Shown here: one piece after another, positions 1 through 11,985 of the stretch | Layout: every line of letters begins with the position of its first letter | Numbering within the stretch: the first letter of the stretch is position 1 | From: Bolinopsis microptera | Lineage: Eukaryota; Ctenophora; Tentaculata; Lobata; Bolinopsidae | Reading direction: 5' to 3' | NCBI RefSeq assembly: GCF_026151205.1 | Contig: NC_087073.1 | Span: forward strand, 6,903,001 to 6,967,000 | DNA length: 64,000 bases | Notes under the pieces: generated by a model | Seen by the model: only the letters and a program-made list of their open reading frames with translations | Told to the model about the DNA's origin: nothing | Database searches by the model: none | Translations under genes and position numbers: made by a program

Positions 1-579
1 GTTTAGTTTACAATATTGCTATCAGAGACGTGTTATATTCATTACTATTTATATATTTTTACTGCTTGATTCAGAGAAATCTAGCTTTTTCCGAGAAACT
101 AATCTTTAATAGATTAGATAAAATGTACGCAGCCATTATTTTCGTTTGATTATTACTCAGTATATTTTAGTTTTGTACCGTTTTAAGTCACATAGTTTTG
201 TACGTCTTCCTAAGACTTGTTTTCCTTTCCTAGTGTGTAAGTTATTTTAAAGATTTGTGAATATTCCAGTTGCTTTTAGAACAATTTTATCTCAGATAAC
301 GATGTTTAATAAAATGATGCAAAGACTTATTTCGAAGATCTAATCAACACCGACTTTTAATGTGTAGGAGTACAGCTACAAAATATATATATACTATATT
401 ATCTAATACTATATTATCTAATACATTTTTAAAAGTAATAAGTTTAATGGATAACTTAGAGTGAGTTATTACATGAAACTATGAAAAACAATCTGAACAA
501 ATAATAAAATAACTGGTATTGGTTGGCTTTTCGAATATTTTAGAGAATATTATTCCAACTCTTACAATTTATCTTTATA
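1..579. other. Intergenic, no gene seen
   Basis: AT-rich sequence without a convincing coding region. A 15-bp unit (actatattatctaat) occurs twice in tandem near 391-421. I see nothing else in it. Confidence 0.6.
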
Positions 580-905
580 TTGGGTAAAAGCAGTTACAAT
601 TTCGAATACCGCCGAGAGAATTCCCTTCAAAACCAAATAGCGCTGTTACTAACGGAAGTTATGTTAACTTTGGTGAAAAATCATAACTACTCGCACACAA
701 CTGAATTTAGGATATTTCAAAAGCTTTTCGTTTTAGATCCATATAACTCCAACATCAAAATGACATTCGTTTTGAAAACTTTCACACCGAAACGTTTAAG
801 CGTGAAAGTTGTTCGTAAACGAGGGTTAATCAAGCACCAACGTATTCACACTGATTAAAGCTTTTTAAGTGTGATTGTTGTCCGTACGATTCTTTATCAC
901 GCCAT
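580..905 (+). pseudogene. Decayed C2H2 zinc-finger remnant
   Basis: A 92-codon open stretch (580-858) ends with LIKHQRIHTD, which looks like the second half of a C2H2 finger followed by the usual linker. After a stop and frame change the next bases read FKCDCCPYDSLSR, like the start of another finger. Upstream, HTTEFRIFQKLFVL followed by NSNIKMTFVLKT has finger spacing, but the cysteines and histidines are replaced. Known of the family: tandem C2H2 arrays repeat about every 28 residues, with the zinc ligands kept when functional. Here most ligands are lost and at least one frameshift is needed, so I infer a dead fragment of a zinc-finger gene or a captured exon. The whole stretch could also be chance resemblance; no flanking exon was found. 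Confidence 0.4.
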
Positions 906-1502
906 GTCCCTCCCCCCATGTCCTAACCCCCCCCCCCCCCCCCCCTATATAGCCTTATAGATAGAAAAGTTGCATCGCCAGCTTTCCTCGAGTATCACTA
1001 TCAGTCCTCTTTAAGTCTTTACTCCCCAGCATCTACATGTTCATGTTAATATTTCGACATAAAGACTATTATAATAGAGGCTGCCAATTTGAAATCCTGC
1101 CAAAAATTGCTTACAAGAATATCAATCACTGTCTTAAAAATATATAGAAGTGTATATTTTAAGTATACAAATTGAGTGGTACAAAGTTCATTGACCACTT
1201 CAAGTTGAACTACTTGCTATATATCTACAGTTGTAGCCAATTCACAAACGCTCGTTTGAACATCACATTCCTATGAACTTTAAGAAATTAATTATTATAT
1301 AACTTTATTCAAATCAAAAATAGAGCATAAATGAATATCTTAAAGATCTGTTAAGTAGCCTGAAAAAAAGAAATACTGATACACACGCTATAACAATTTC
1401 TTCCATCCCGCTCTATCAGAGGCTAAAAGTCTTAAAATGTTTAATTTTTAAGAAATAAAATACTAATTAATTAGTTTATGAACAGCACTTTAAAACCTCA
1501 GA
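906..1502. other. Upstream region of the ACTR10-like gene
   Basis: Contains a run of 19 C residues at 927-945 and AT-rich sequence. No coding region is recognisable. The promoter and 5' UTR of the gene starting at 1503 presumably lie here, but I see no defined element. Confidence 0.45.
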
Positions 1503-2593
1503 ATGTCAGCAGATAACGAATCAGACGATGACGGAGATCTGGAGACCATGGTCATTACTCTCGGATCACGGATGATAAAAGCAGCCTACGCTGGGGAGAA
1601 AACCTGTAGATACCTCTCCCAACAGGTCCACTCAGGGACTACGGGTGGAAGATGAATAATTAAAATTTCATTAGCATATTGTTCCCTTCATTGTGCTGAT
1701 TCCGGGAAGCATTCTCTTTACGCCCTTTATCATACTGTAGAATGAGATATCGTTCATTTAAAGCTTTTTAAATCTCCCAACAGGTACACGTTCTCACCAC
1801 AACAGACTCAACTCTCATAGAACAGGTACACGTTCTCACCTCAACAGACTCAACTCTTATAGAACCTGATGAGGGCAAATCTATCCCTTTGTTAGACACC
1901 ACAGAAGAGAAAGTAAACCAGAAACAAGCTTTAGTGACTGCTCTGAGAAAATGCTGGTCCGAACAGTACGGTATTAATCTGCAGCCGACAGAGACTCGTT
2001 TAGCACTAGTCGTCCCCACCAGATCATCCACTCTCCTCAATGAGATTGCTGATCTGGTGTTCTCGGAGCTGAAAGTGCTGTCACTGTGCGTGATGACGCC
2101 CGGAGAAGCGGTTGGGTTGATTGATGATGGGGAGAACAGCGTGGTTGTTGATATCGGGTACAGGGAGACCCGGGTAGAGACCTTCGTGGGGTGGCAGCTA
2201 GTGGACCGTATTATAGTGGTCAGGGGAGGGTGTGATGTAGTGAAACTATCCGGTGGTACGGATCCGAGAGAGGTTATCTTCAGTGCTGACTGTCATTCTC
2301 GTAGTATACCAGACATCGTGCGTAGTCTCTTGGAGAAGTATGATAAAATATCAAGAGTGATAGCTGTCGGCAGTACGTCGTATAAATTGGACAGTCAGTA
2401 CTTTGAAGATAAATGTGGAGTTAGCTACACTAACAGCCGCTCTATAAAATATCACCTTCCACCGGAGCGGAACAAGAGTGCCTGGCTTGGAGCCTCCATA
2501 GCAGGAGGAATACCGCAGTGTAAACACAGGTTCTATACTGCTGGGGAGTGGAACGAGAAGGGGACTATTTACACTCCACTGATAAAGTCCTGA
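1503..2593 (+). CDS. Divergent actin-related protein, ACTR10 (Arp11)-like
   Basis: Two exons, 1503-1625 and 1784-2593, joined in phase 0 across a 158-bp GT-AG intron, give 310 residues. The start has an acidic N-terminus (MSADNESDDDGD) followed by an actin-fold first strand (VITLGSRMIKAAYAGE). Residues 164-170 read DIGYRET, resembling the DCGYRES phosphate-loop segment of animal ACTR10; 233-240 read VIAVGSTS (actin 'GG' loop) and 273-282 SAWLGASIAG (actin 'S-W-I/L-G-G-S-I' segment). ACTR10 caps the pointed end of the dynactin Arp1 filament, so a cytoplasmic dynein-dynactin role is inferred. It is about 100 residues shorter than vertebrate ACTR10 (about 417), with a compressed middle. The second exon begins with a 42-bp in-frame tandem duplication (see findings). 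It could instead be another divergent Arp; actin-fold membership is firmer than the subfamily. PIGM follows on the same strand. Confidence 0.62.
1784..1867 (+). repeat. In-frame 42-bp tandem duplication at a splice acceptor
   Basis: Positions 1784-1825 and 1826-1867 are near-identical 42-bp copies encoding VHVLT(T/S)TDSTLIE twice. The first copy ends in CAG, so the second copy is also preceded by an acceptor-like AG. Either acceptor keeps the reading frame. Confidence 0.85.
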
Positions 2594-3658
2594 ATATGTA
2601 ATGGAAGATGGAATTTTAATGAGTCGCTTCTAACTTGGGAACTATTGTAGTTTGTTTGTTTGTTTGTTTGTTTGTTTGTTTTCAAGAGCTAATTGCCACT
2701 TATGTCCAGCTCATTATATAAAATTATATAATGTAGGACTTCTAGGCAGATTGCTTGGTTGTGGGACACACTCGACTTTAAGAATGAAGAAAAACCACAA
2801 TCTCACTAGTGAGATATCAACAGAGTGTGCACCACTGCCTGACTTACCTGTGGTTTGAGAATAGAAGAGAGTATCTTCCGTGTTGTTGAGATTCTGTGAG
2901 TCCTTTGGCCACGTTGCTGGTTACAGTTGTAGTTTAGTTATTACTGAAATACCAGGTCGGTAATAACTCTCTAATAATGACTCCTCTAATTTTCATTAAA
3001 CAGAAATTAGAAACGTTCATTCCTCAGAAGAACAGTGCAAAATGATGATGTGAGACACAATCGCCCGATTTTATTTGTGATTGGTTTAACCATTATAATC
3101 AGCGTATTACAAGTGGACAAGTTGGAATTAGAGGTGATAGTTCAGCACATCTAATATCTTGCTAACTTTCTACTACAACTTCACAACTTGATGAAACAGT
3201 GAATCTCTGGTCGCATTCTGTTGGCTGTATTTGATTATAATATTGAACTTGATAATATATAATACACTTTCTTTCTGACTCCTTTTATTGAGCTTTGTTA
3301 AATTGTTGCTAATTTTCTTTAGTAACGTTAAATTTTGTTTAGTGCGTTGAACATTTTTGTATCATTTCATATTTTGTAACGTTTGATTCGGATTCAATCT
3401 GTATCTACACGATTAAAGTAGTGAGTTCGATTTTATAGGTAACTTCTGTAAATAAAGAAATAAGTAAATGTTGATGTATTGTTAAGATTTTTATTCATTT
3501 TCTCTAGACCATTTCTTCTCACCTTCGCTCTCTATGTGCGTGGAATATTCCTAAATTATGACCTTTTCTTTTTTATCCACAACATATTCCGTGTCATATG
3601 ATGAACATCATTATTCATTATACTGACCACCTGCTACTCCTCCTACCAGGAGCTAGTG
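2594..3658. other. Intergenic region between ACTR10-like and PIGM
   Basis: Holds the 3' UTR of the upstream gene and the 5' region of PIGM. A (TTTG)n tract of about eight units lies near 2650-2681. An AATAAA occurs near 3451, too far from the upstream stop to assign confidently. No other coding region is recognised. Confidence 0.5.
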
Positions 3659-5561
3659 ATGGTAACCCTGTCCCTGTCCCGTCTCGTCTCCTTCTCCCTC
3701 TTCATAAGAGTGTGTCTGGTCTTGTACGGGGAGATCCACGACTCTCACTCCTTGTTACAGTACACAGATGTGGATTACAAGGTGTTTAGTGACGCCGCGC
3801 GACACGTGCGCTCGGGGGCTTCACCTTACCAACGCCTTACCTACAGGTATGTTTTGTTTAGACTGTCGCTATTCTTTACATGTTAATTGTGTCTAGTTAC
3901 GGATTCCCACGTTAATTATGCGCATTATACTGCAGAATTATGATAAGTAAATGTGTTCAGTAGATATCCTTTAATTTTCTCACCTTCTACACACCATATT
4001 TCATAAGTTCCTTTTAGAGTTTTAGGTATGGTGCTCGAAATACTGCTAGACTAGAGGATTCTAATTTCCGATTGTTCGTTTTGGGCAACTAATTAACAAG
4101 CTCCTCAGATCACGGCTGCTCTGTCCACTCAATATTCATGGCTAGTTTAACATAATATGGTCAAATTACTTGATTGAAGTCCCCCTCACCCCATACAGTA
4201 TAACTCCCTCTCCCTATAGCAGTAAAACGCAATCTGCTAATATTCCTAGTGTGTTCTGTGCTGTTTTATTATTCAACATAATCTGTAAGATTATGAAAAA
4301 ATCTGATCCGTCAAATTATAACATTTCTTATCTCCGTTATCATGGTTTCTACTTCAATATATCATATTTTTAATGAGGTGCCCACTGAAACTCCGCTATC
4401 ATTTGTCATATTTTGTGTACCGTACATAATCCGACTGATTTATTACAGCCAGATTAACAGCCAGGTGACACTAGTAAATTACAAATATGCACAGTGGAAC
4501 ACCGTTTGGTTTGTGTTCATTAGATGAAGCCGTATGAGGTAGAATAAGATCTAATCGAATCGTCCGTCAGATATACACCGCTGCTGGCAGTCCTGCTGCA
4601 GCCCAACACGATCCTGTCCTGTTTCGGTAAGCTGCTCTTCACTGCCGGAGATCTGGTTATTGGATATCTCCTCTACAAGATATTATCTAGTAGCGGACAC
4701 GCCCACAACACCTGTATCACAGGCTCAGCCCTCTGGCTCCTGAACCCCATTTCAGCGGGGGTATCCACCCGAGGTAATGCGGAGTCACTGCTGGGTGTTG
4801 TGGTTCTGTTCGCACTTTATGCTGTGAAACAGAACCGACCTGTTTCTGCAGGGGTTGCACTGTCGTTAGCCGTACATCTCAAGATTTACCCCATAATATA
4901 TTCCCTTCCTTTGTATTTGTATCTCGCGTACTGTGTCCCGGGCCATCATTCCTTTTTTAACAGCAGAACTATTCGATTTGTTGCGTCATTTGTTGCGGTA
5001 CAAGCTGTCTTTTTGTCGACATTTTACTATTTGTACGGCTACGACTTTATCTATGAGAGCTTTCTTTACCACCTAGTGAGGACAGATACTCGCCACAACT
5101 TCTCACCCTATTTCTACCTACTGTATCTGACCAAATACGCTCCTATTGGTCAACTCACCAGCTTGATTCGGTTCCTCTGTTTTCTCCCCCAAGCTGCCCT
5201 CTCATCACTGTTTGCGATAAAGCAATATGCTAATCTCGAGTTGTGTTTGACCCTGCAGACCGTGTCTTTTGTAATGTTCAACAAAGTTTCCACATCTCAG
5301 TACTTTTTGTGGTACTTATGGCTGCTGCCCTTACTCTACCCCTGTCTGAACCTGAGTCTAGTCAGAGCCTGTTCTCTTGTTGGTGTCTGGTTTGCTGGAC
5401 AGGGACTGTGGTTGTTAACCGGCTTTCTGGTGGAGTTTGAGTGTGCCAACTATTTTCTGCTCATGCACTTTGCGTCTTTGTTCTTTTTGTTGTCGCAGTC
5501 TTGGATTGTTTGTTCTTTGATTCGGTCATCTCGAACTGTGACTCCTAAGAAAATGGACTGA
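3659..5561 (+). CDS. PIGM: GPI mannosyltransferase 1 (PIG-M)
   Basis: Two exons, 3659-3846 and 4571-5561, joined across a 724-bp GT-AG intron within an Arg codon, give 392 residues (human PIG-M is 423). The enzyme adds the first, alpha-1,4-linked mannose to the GPI precursor from dolichol-phosphate-mannose on the ER lumenal side, together with PIG-X. Seen here: an N-terminal hydrophobic helix, then YTDVDYKVFSDAARHV, whose DVD at residues 37-39 is the family's essential acidic motif in the first lumenal loop. Further on are TYRYTPLLA, WLLNPISAGVSTRGNAES, LAVHLKIYPIIY, RHNFSPYFYLLYL and FNKVSTSQYFLWYLWLLPL, all typical PIG-M segments, separated by several membrane helices. The start at 3659 is chosen because the hydrophobic N-terminus and its distance to DVD match the family; an extra upstream exon cannot be excluded, since a CAG lies just before. 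No PIG-X partner was seen in the window. Confidence 0.95.
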
Positions 5562-7731
5562 CAATATTATGTTTAATGTCAGATTGACATTATGGACTAA
5601 TTTCATTTTTTCTTTAGTCCAACCAGACGCCACATAGCATAGTGACTAGTAAGAGCTCAATTAGACATCAATAGCAGCTCTACCTTTACAGCTTTAAAAA
5701 TATAGATCAAGTATTTATCTCTTTCACTCCTTACCAACCGCTAATGATAACGCTACAGCGCATTGTCTGAATTCCTGTACAGAAGTTTTCTTTGATATAT
5801 TTATGTAAAATGTGTGCACTCTCGCCGTTATTACCTTAGAGTTACTGAACTTTGTTGCGATATTGTTTGAAGAATGTAACTTGGTGTTGGACACCAGAGA
5901 ACTTCACATAGAAGTTATCATGTAGGAATTGTTCCAAAATGGTGATATCTGTAACACAATAGCTGTTGTGATATATAATGATATTGTTTGTACCATTTCG
6001 AAGTTGTATTTCTCAAATATGTTTACGTTTTACTGCAACATACCCTTTTCGTATTTACTCTCTTTGTACGAGGCGTGTGTTCCCTGAACATTAGTCATGC
6101 CACCTGGTACCTGGTATCCCCAGCTGTTCTCTAAAATACGGAATCTCAGCTATTCCTGTCGTGGTATTTGAGTGTCGCTGCCAAGTTCCCAATCAGTTAT
6201 CAGTTGTTTTCCTTTAGCTCCTTTCCTCCGACCTAGTCTCTCCTCCAACAACCATTAACCACACGCTTATTTTACCCGTTAGACCTCAGCTCAGTAATGG
6301 GTTGTCACCTGTCGTTTAGATGACACATGACAGGAAATATCAGCACGAAACCGTTTAGAAGAGTAGGCTACTGAACCCTAACTTCATATCAGTTAATAAC
6401 ACGAATTAGAGCCCTGAAATACAGCTGGTTTGGGTGGTGGGAGATAGGGTCATTTCTCATTGGGTTTAATTAGTAATTAGGTAACTACATTTAGTTTGGA
6501 TGGGACATGCACGGAACAGATAATTAACTAGCCCAATATGTCGGTCGTGCGATCAGAACTTTCGTGGAATTTCCGGCGGGGGAGAATTGAGAATTGGTAG
6601 ATTAGAGAGAAAGGGAGGCTGGTGAGATAAAGAGAGTTGGAGAGAGCGTCACATACTGAATTTTAGGTTTTTGCTTTTTGTTTCTCAGGACTGAACTGTG
6701 GCCTCTTGTTGGGAATCAGAGAAGATGTTATTTGTTTTCGATATCTACATGGTGTGCACAGATATTTATACAGTGCTAAGATATTTATAGATTTACATAG
6801 CTATTACCCCATTGGAAACCACCTGCTCCATGTTATGAACGGACCTTGGCTCCTTTGATTAAATCTAAAGCAGTAAAATATGACACCAGCACGGTACATT
6901 TCTGTTGCCATTGTTAGTTCTTTAGTTACTAGGGTAGTAGTAAAAACATGTAGTTCAAATCGCTTGGACATGGATTATTATGTTATTATGGAACAAAGCA
7001 GTAGTTATGTTGTGTAACCAGGAATTGTGCATGATTACTTATCCATGATAACTGAGCTGTTCTCTGTAAAACTCTGTAAAACTTGAGAGGAATTTGAAAT
7101 AGCCAGGTAGTGTAACCAGAACAGCTGGGGTTACCTACTTACCAGCTTCTAATCAATACTGGGTCCTAGGGGTAGGACACCTGTTAAATCGCTCTATACT
7201 CGTTTCACCTAGCTGAAATAATTAGATTAAAGGCGTAGAGTGGAACATGTTATAATGTTTAAATGGATTTTTCAATGTTGTTTTACCTTGGCATGAGTAT
7301 AGTGGCCGTATAGTGGCCGTATAGAGGCCAAACCTAATCGCCCAATTTCCCGTTATAATTATATCCCAGTGTCACCTAGTCTAGGGAGTAGCTAAGGATC
7401 CATTGGATCTACGCGATCTCCTCGGTCGACTCAGCCGGGCCGACTGATAGCAAACTTAATTGAGGGTTAAATCTTTAAATGAGGAGTGGTACCTGTTAAA
7501 ATTTCAAGAAACTTCCTAAGCTCTAAGATACCCCTTCGGCCTTCAGTACATACTGTAAACACGGTACTATTAACTATTAACTACTATGCTCGTTATTGCG
7601 AGGAGTGGGATGGAATTAATACTGTAATGTTATTGTTGATAATTATTAAAATAAGAAGCAAGGAAATGAGAGATTTGTATGAGCAGGGTTAACACACTAC
7701 TACCTCACTACTTGTAGGCTGTTATACTCAA
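5562..7731. other. Intergenic, no gene seen
   Basis: Presumably begins with the 3' UTR of PIGM. No coding region is recognised. Near 7303-7365 there is an inverted copy of the minisatellite leader found at 12.6 kb (two 'agtggccgtat' units followed by cctaatcgccca). Confidence 0.55.
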
Positions 7732-8189
7732 ATACTCGACTATCTCATTTTGGGGCGCCCTTTATTTAGGCTGTACTCGTCTATCTCATTTTGGGGCGCC
7801 CTTTATTTAGGCTGTACTCAACTATCTCATTTTTGGGGCGCCCTTTATATAGGCTGTACTCGACTATCTCATTTTGGGGCGCCCTTTATTTAGGCTGTAC
7901 TCAACTATCTCATTTTTGGGGCGCCCTTTATTTGATAGTGCCCTGACGCAGAATTTGGTGTCTATTGTAACTCACACGTGCGATCCCTGAATATTGGGTA
8001 TATTGTCCATTATTATATAATATTCACATAATCCTTTTTGTTTTCCTGTCCTGTTGTGTTTTATTTAAGCTGTACTCGACTAGCTCATTTTGGGGCGCCC
8101 TTTATTAAGGCTGTACTCGATTAGCTCATTTTGGGGCGCCCTTTATTTAGGCTGTACTCGACTAGCTCATTTTGGGGCGCCCTTTATTT
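7732..8189. repeat. Two blocks of a 42-43-bp tandem repeat with duplicated spacer
   Basis: Block 1 (about 7732-7932, five units) and block 2 (about 8061-8189, three units) share a 42-43-bp unit containing ctcattttggggcgcccttt and tactcgacta. The roughly 130-bp spacer after block 1 (ttgatagtgccctgacgcag onward) is repeated after block 2 at 8190-8325. The region is therefore a higher-order duplication. Confidence 0.9.
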
Positions 8190-8297
8190 GATAGTGCCCT
8201 GACGCAGAATTTGGTGTCTATTGTAACTCACACGTGCGATCCCTGAATATTGGGTATATAATTGTCCAATATTATATATTATAATATTCACATAATC

Positions 8298-8392
8298 CTT
8301 TTTGTTCTCCTGTCCTGTTGTGTCCATTGTATTTGTCAAGCTACAGTAGATTGACAAATACAATGGACACAACAGCTCAGGAAAACAAAAAG
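8298..8392. repeat. Inverted repeat with 42-bp arms, 11-bp loop
   Basis: Left arm 8298-8339 and right arm 8351-8392 are reverse complements with about three mismatches, around the loop gctacagtaga. It sits at the end of the tandem-repeat unit, which suggests a terminal hairpin of a mobile or satellite unit. The function is unknown. Confidence 0.9.
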
Positions 8393-10382
8393 TAACTTGA
8401 AGCTACTGTTACCCAAAGTTTCCTGATGTTGTACAGTACAGTTATATATAATAACTTAATAAAGGTAATTACTAGCCCTGATATTTGTGTTCCTGTCACA
8501 TAAATAGTGTACGAAAGGTTGACTTGTTAGCGTATTGTTGCTGTGTAGACTGTAGGGTACTATACAGATGGCTTTAACATCAATGTCAACCACTTGATTG
8601 TTGGAGGAAGATCAGAGGCTTTTATTTGTTTCAATCAATAATTTATTATTGATATATAATATATATATTATATAATAATATATATTATATTATATAATAA
8701 TTGTTGTAATAACATGTCTATCATTTGAGATATTTATTGATCTACCGTCACTTCAACAGAACTTCATATTTTGTCAAACTAGAATTGATCATCGATAAGG
8801 CATGATCATCAGCAGTCAAGAATTACTGTAACATTTGTAACCACTCCGGATAAGCATGATATTCGCACTATTGAAGTGGCACTGTACACGTGAATGGTAA
8901 CAGCGACGTCTCCGACAATGACACATCATGATAATAAGACTGACGATGCAAATTTCCATCAATATTCATAGAACACAGATGGTAGTTGGTACTATCCTCA
9001 AAGTAAACTAATCGCTCTGTTAAGATCGCTTTACCTCAATACAAGTGGCGTTGCTCCCGGCATGGCCGGCGGCTTTATTGTTTATGTTTATGAGATCGGA
9101 AATCATTTTCTTGACAGCGAGTTATGTGAACGATGTTGATAAAGTTGTTCGTACAATTTATTCTCAGTTAGTTGTCTTTTCATATCTTGTCCTGGCAATC
9201 TGCTCTTTTAAAGGCGTATATTGCAAATATATAAATTATACTGTTTCTCATTACATCAATTCTACGGAAAGAAAATAGCGTATTAATTTGCAGTAAGAGA
9301 CATTTTATTTTGTTGTTCTCTCTCGACTCTCGAGTGAGAAGTCTGAGCTTTATTGACAAAGAAAATGGAATATTATACAACATAGATATAAAAGTTTGTA
9401 ACGTGGCTGCATTATTGCATTTGCCTTGTTTCGACGGAAACAAGCACCATAGCTTTGTTCCTCAAGAAACAGTACGATATGTGTTAATGCTTTATCTCTT
9501 CAAGTTTCTATCAATATATTCGTTTCTTTATGTGCTAGATATACCGATCCTTAGTCATAGCGGAAGGTACCGAACAATTCGTGTGACCAGTTACCTACAT
9601 TCCCGTCTTGGTGCGGGATCGTATGATTCACCGTTTATTTTCCGTTTATTGTGTGACATAGTTTGCGACGCCTGCAATAGCCAATAGGTATAGACTAGGA
9701 AATGACTGACTATCAGCAGACTGTGAAGCTGTGTAACTTACGAACAGAAGAATTTAAATCAAGGTTCGATTTTTAAATGGAGTTTTCCAAGAATTGTACT
9801 TACTTTTTTCAGCCAGAATGGGTATGCTCATTGATTTAATTTATTGACTGAATGACTGCTGCAAAATATGTTTGACTTTGATTAACGTATGCTTCAAAAA
9901 TGTCTAGTGCAGTTGTCACTCTTGTAATATGGAGCCCTGAGTATCATTCATGCATCCACATTTGGTGTAAGTTGCAAATTGTAACAATTAATACATGTGT
10001 TCACGGTTTCTAACTTTCTGTTAGTACCGTTACCGCATATATTTTCAACCATTAAGAAATATTGACTTCAGATACGAGGCTATGACAAATAGTACTTAAT
10101 TCTTATTTTTCAACCTATCATATTATTTAAACCAGTGGTCACATGAGACTATATCGCTAGCATATGACTTGTCATATGAGTCATGACAGTGATGACTAGT
10201 CGTGTCGAGTGATTATAACCATTTTGATTAGAGTTGAAGATAACTGGTGCTTCGGTAACTGACAAAGCAGGCATCGTGTATTCAGTCATAAGTCCAAGAT
10301 GTACATCAGATTATGGCACTAATCCCAGCTTCTTTGTTTCCACATCTATCATCACCATGACAGGTCTGGTGCTGATAATCAG
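8393..10382. other. Intergenic with AT palindrome; no gene accepted
   Basis: An AT-only palindromic stretch lies at about 8640-8705. An open stretch of 125 codons at 9310-9687 and another at 9045-9278 (no ATG near its start) match no family and are about what chance gives in 64 kb of DNA this AT-rich. I do not call them genes. Confidence 0.5.
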
Positions 10383-10437
10383 ATACGGAACTATCTACAC
10401 TAGACCCGATACGGGTATAGTGTAGATAGTTCTGTAT
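10383..10437. repeat. Compact hairpin, 26-bp arms
   Basis: Arms 10383-10408 and 10412-10437 are reverse complements with two mismatches, around a 3-bp loop. The stem includes ctatctacacta. It is isolated, with no tandem copies nearby. It could be a relict transposon end or a transcribed hairpin. Confidence 0.85.
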
Positions 10438-11295
10438 TTCTGCATAGGAATCAATATTATCGCTTAGTTACGATTTCTTCAGATTCCCGGCAGAAGTGCA
10501 CCCAGACTGTTATTAATTAAGTGATGGAAACTCCGCTTCTGTGATTGTTTACGCAAGACCTATCATGAAACTCGTGAGATTTTATATTTGTCATGGATCC
10601 GACCTTGATTTCTTGGAAAGTTGCTTTTAAATGATTACGCTTCATAGATATTAGATCTGAATACTAATTACTAGTGAGATGAACATCAACCATTTTATTT
10701 GTTTTGTCACGTTATAGTGCTTCAGAGTTTGATTTGTATAAACTGGAAGAGGATTGGTCAATTTTTGTCACGACGTCAATAAACTAGGTACATGGCTCAA
10801 CTTCACGTATGGTTCACGCCTGTCAAACCAAGAAGATCTAGTACATTTAAATTTTAATTTGTCACCATAAGATCAAAGGACTTTATAAAAATTTAAATTT
10901 GTGCTTCAATTCCTGCACAAACTTAGATTAAGACTCCGGCGCGTTATCTACAACGCGTTAAGATTGGATAAATAGCTAACCCCTAGATCATATAAATTAT
11001 GAAAATCTCATCAAAGGTCAACTTTCATACGAGGGTTACTTACTTTAAACTGTTAGATTTAGTGGTTGAAGTTATCGCGAATTCATCTCAACGTTAGATT
11101 TGAGGATCTTAAAGTAGTTTAGGAATGTCCTTGAAGCTTTACGTTTGTAATAATCTTTGAACCATTTAAAATGCTAAATGCTAAATCTGATCTAAAGTGG
11201 CGTCAAGAGGCAGCGATATTTGTATATTTTGTGATTTTTACAGCATTTGGGGGCCAATTTTCGGGAGTTAAATTGTTCATTCCTTGCACTTGGCC
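10438..11295. other. Intergenic, no gene seen
   Basis: AT-rich with short open stretches only. No repeats or conserved motifs stood out. Confidence 0.5.
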
Positions 11296-11985
11296 AATTT
11301 TTTATTTTTTCATAAAGGCCATAAAAGCATTGTACCCAGCATAAAAATTTTCAATAGTATATAATCTTACTATATGTAAAGCGAGACGATAATATACAAC
11401 CAATCACCTGATCACACGTAATGAATAAACTCGTTATGCTTCATATCTCGGTCATCTGAGAAGCTACAGTTCTAATTCTTTCGGGACAAACGTAATTCGA
11501 ATTGCCAAACACAATTCAATAACATTTAGCTTGATCCGACTATCCAAACTATCAAATAAATGTGAAAATGAACCTCCATTTGAAAAAAATGAACACGAAT
11601 ATTTTTCGAGTTGACAAATTCCTCGAACCAGTGGTGGTACTAAGTCATACCAGAAGGAAGTATTTAAATTGGGCACTCAGTGACTGAGCTATAAAGGCCA
11701 ACGTATGGGTACTGACTTTTGGCCCACCCTGTATATATATTATATATAATTCGAACAATTGAAACAAATCAAAATTGGCGGGCAAACGATCCGTTTCATG
11801 ATATGTATAAAACAATACCAATCATCAGTGATTATATATGTGTTTATCCGTACCATTTTAGTGACACCACAGCATCAACTTTAACGCGATTTTCCGCAAA
11901 AACCGTAAAAGATATACAACTGAAACTTTTTTGACTGGGTCAAATGCTTTAATGGCCTCCAAATCAGCATGAAAAAATAAAAAAT
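11296..11985. mobile_element. Inverted-repeat element enclosing a mariner-type end fragment
   Basis: Bases 11296-11338 and 11936-11985 are imperfect inverted repeats (shared atgaaaaaataaaaaatt on one side and its complement on the other). Between them, about 11395-11731 is the reverse complement of the left part of the mariner-type element at 52727-53050. It ends in ttggcccaccctg followed by TA. I read this as a truncated mariner-type MITE inside, or adjoining, another inverted-repeat element. No transposase is encoded. Confidence 0.65.

Noticed and set aside
9045..9687. Two consecutive plus-strand open stretches (78 and 125 codons), hydrophobic
   Set aside because: No similarity to any family I know, no ATG near the start of the first, no convincing splice link, and lengths near what chance gives in AT-rich DNA of this size.
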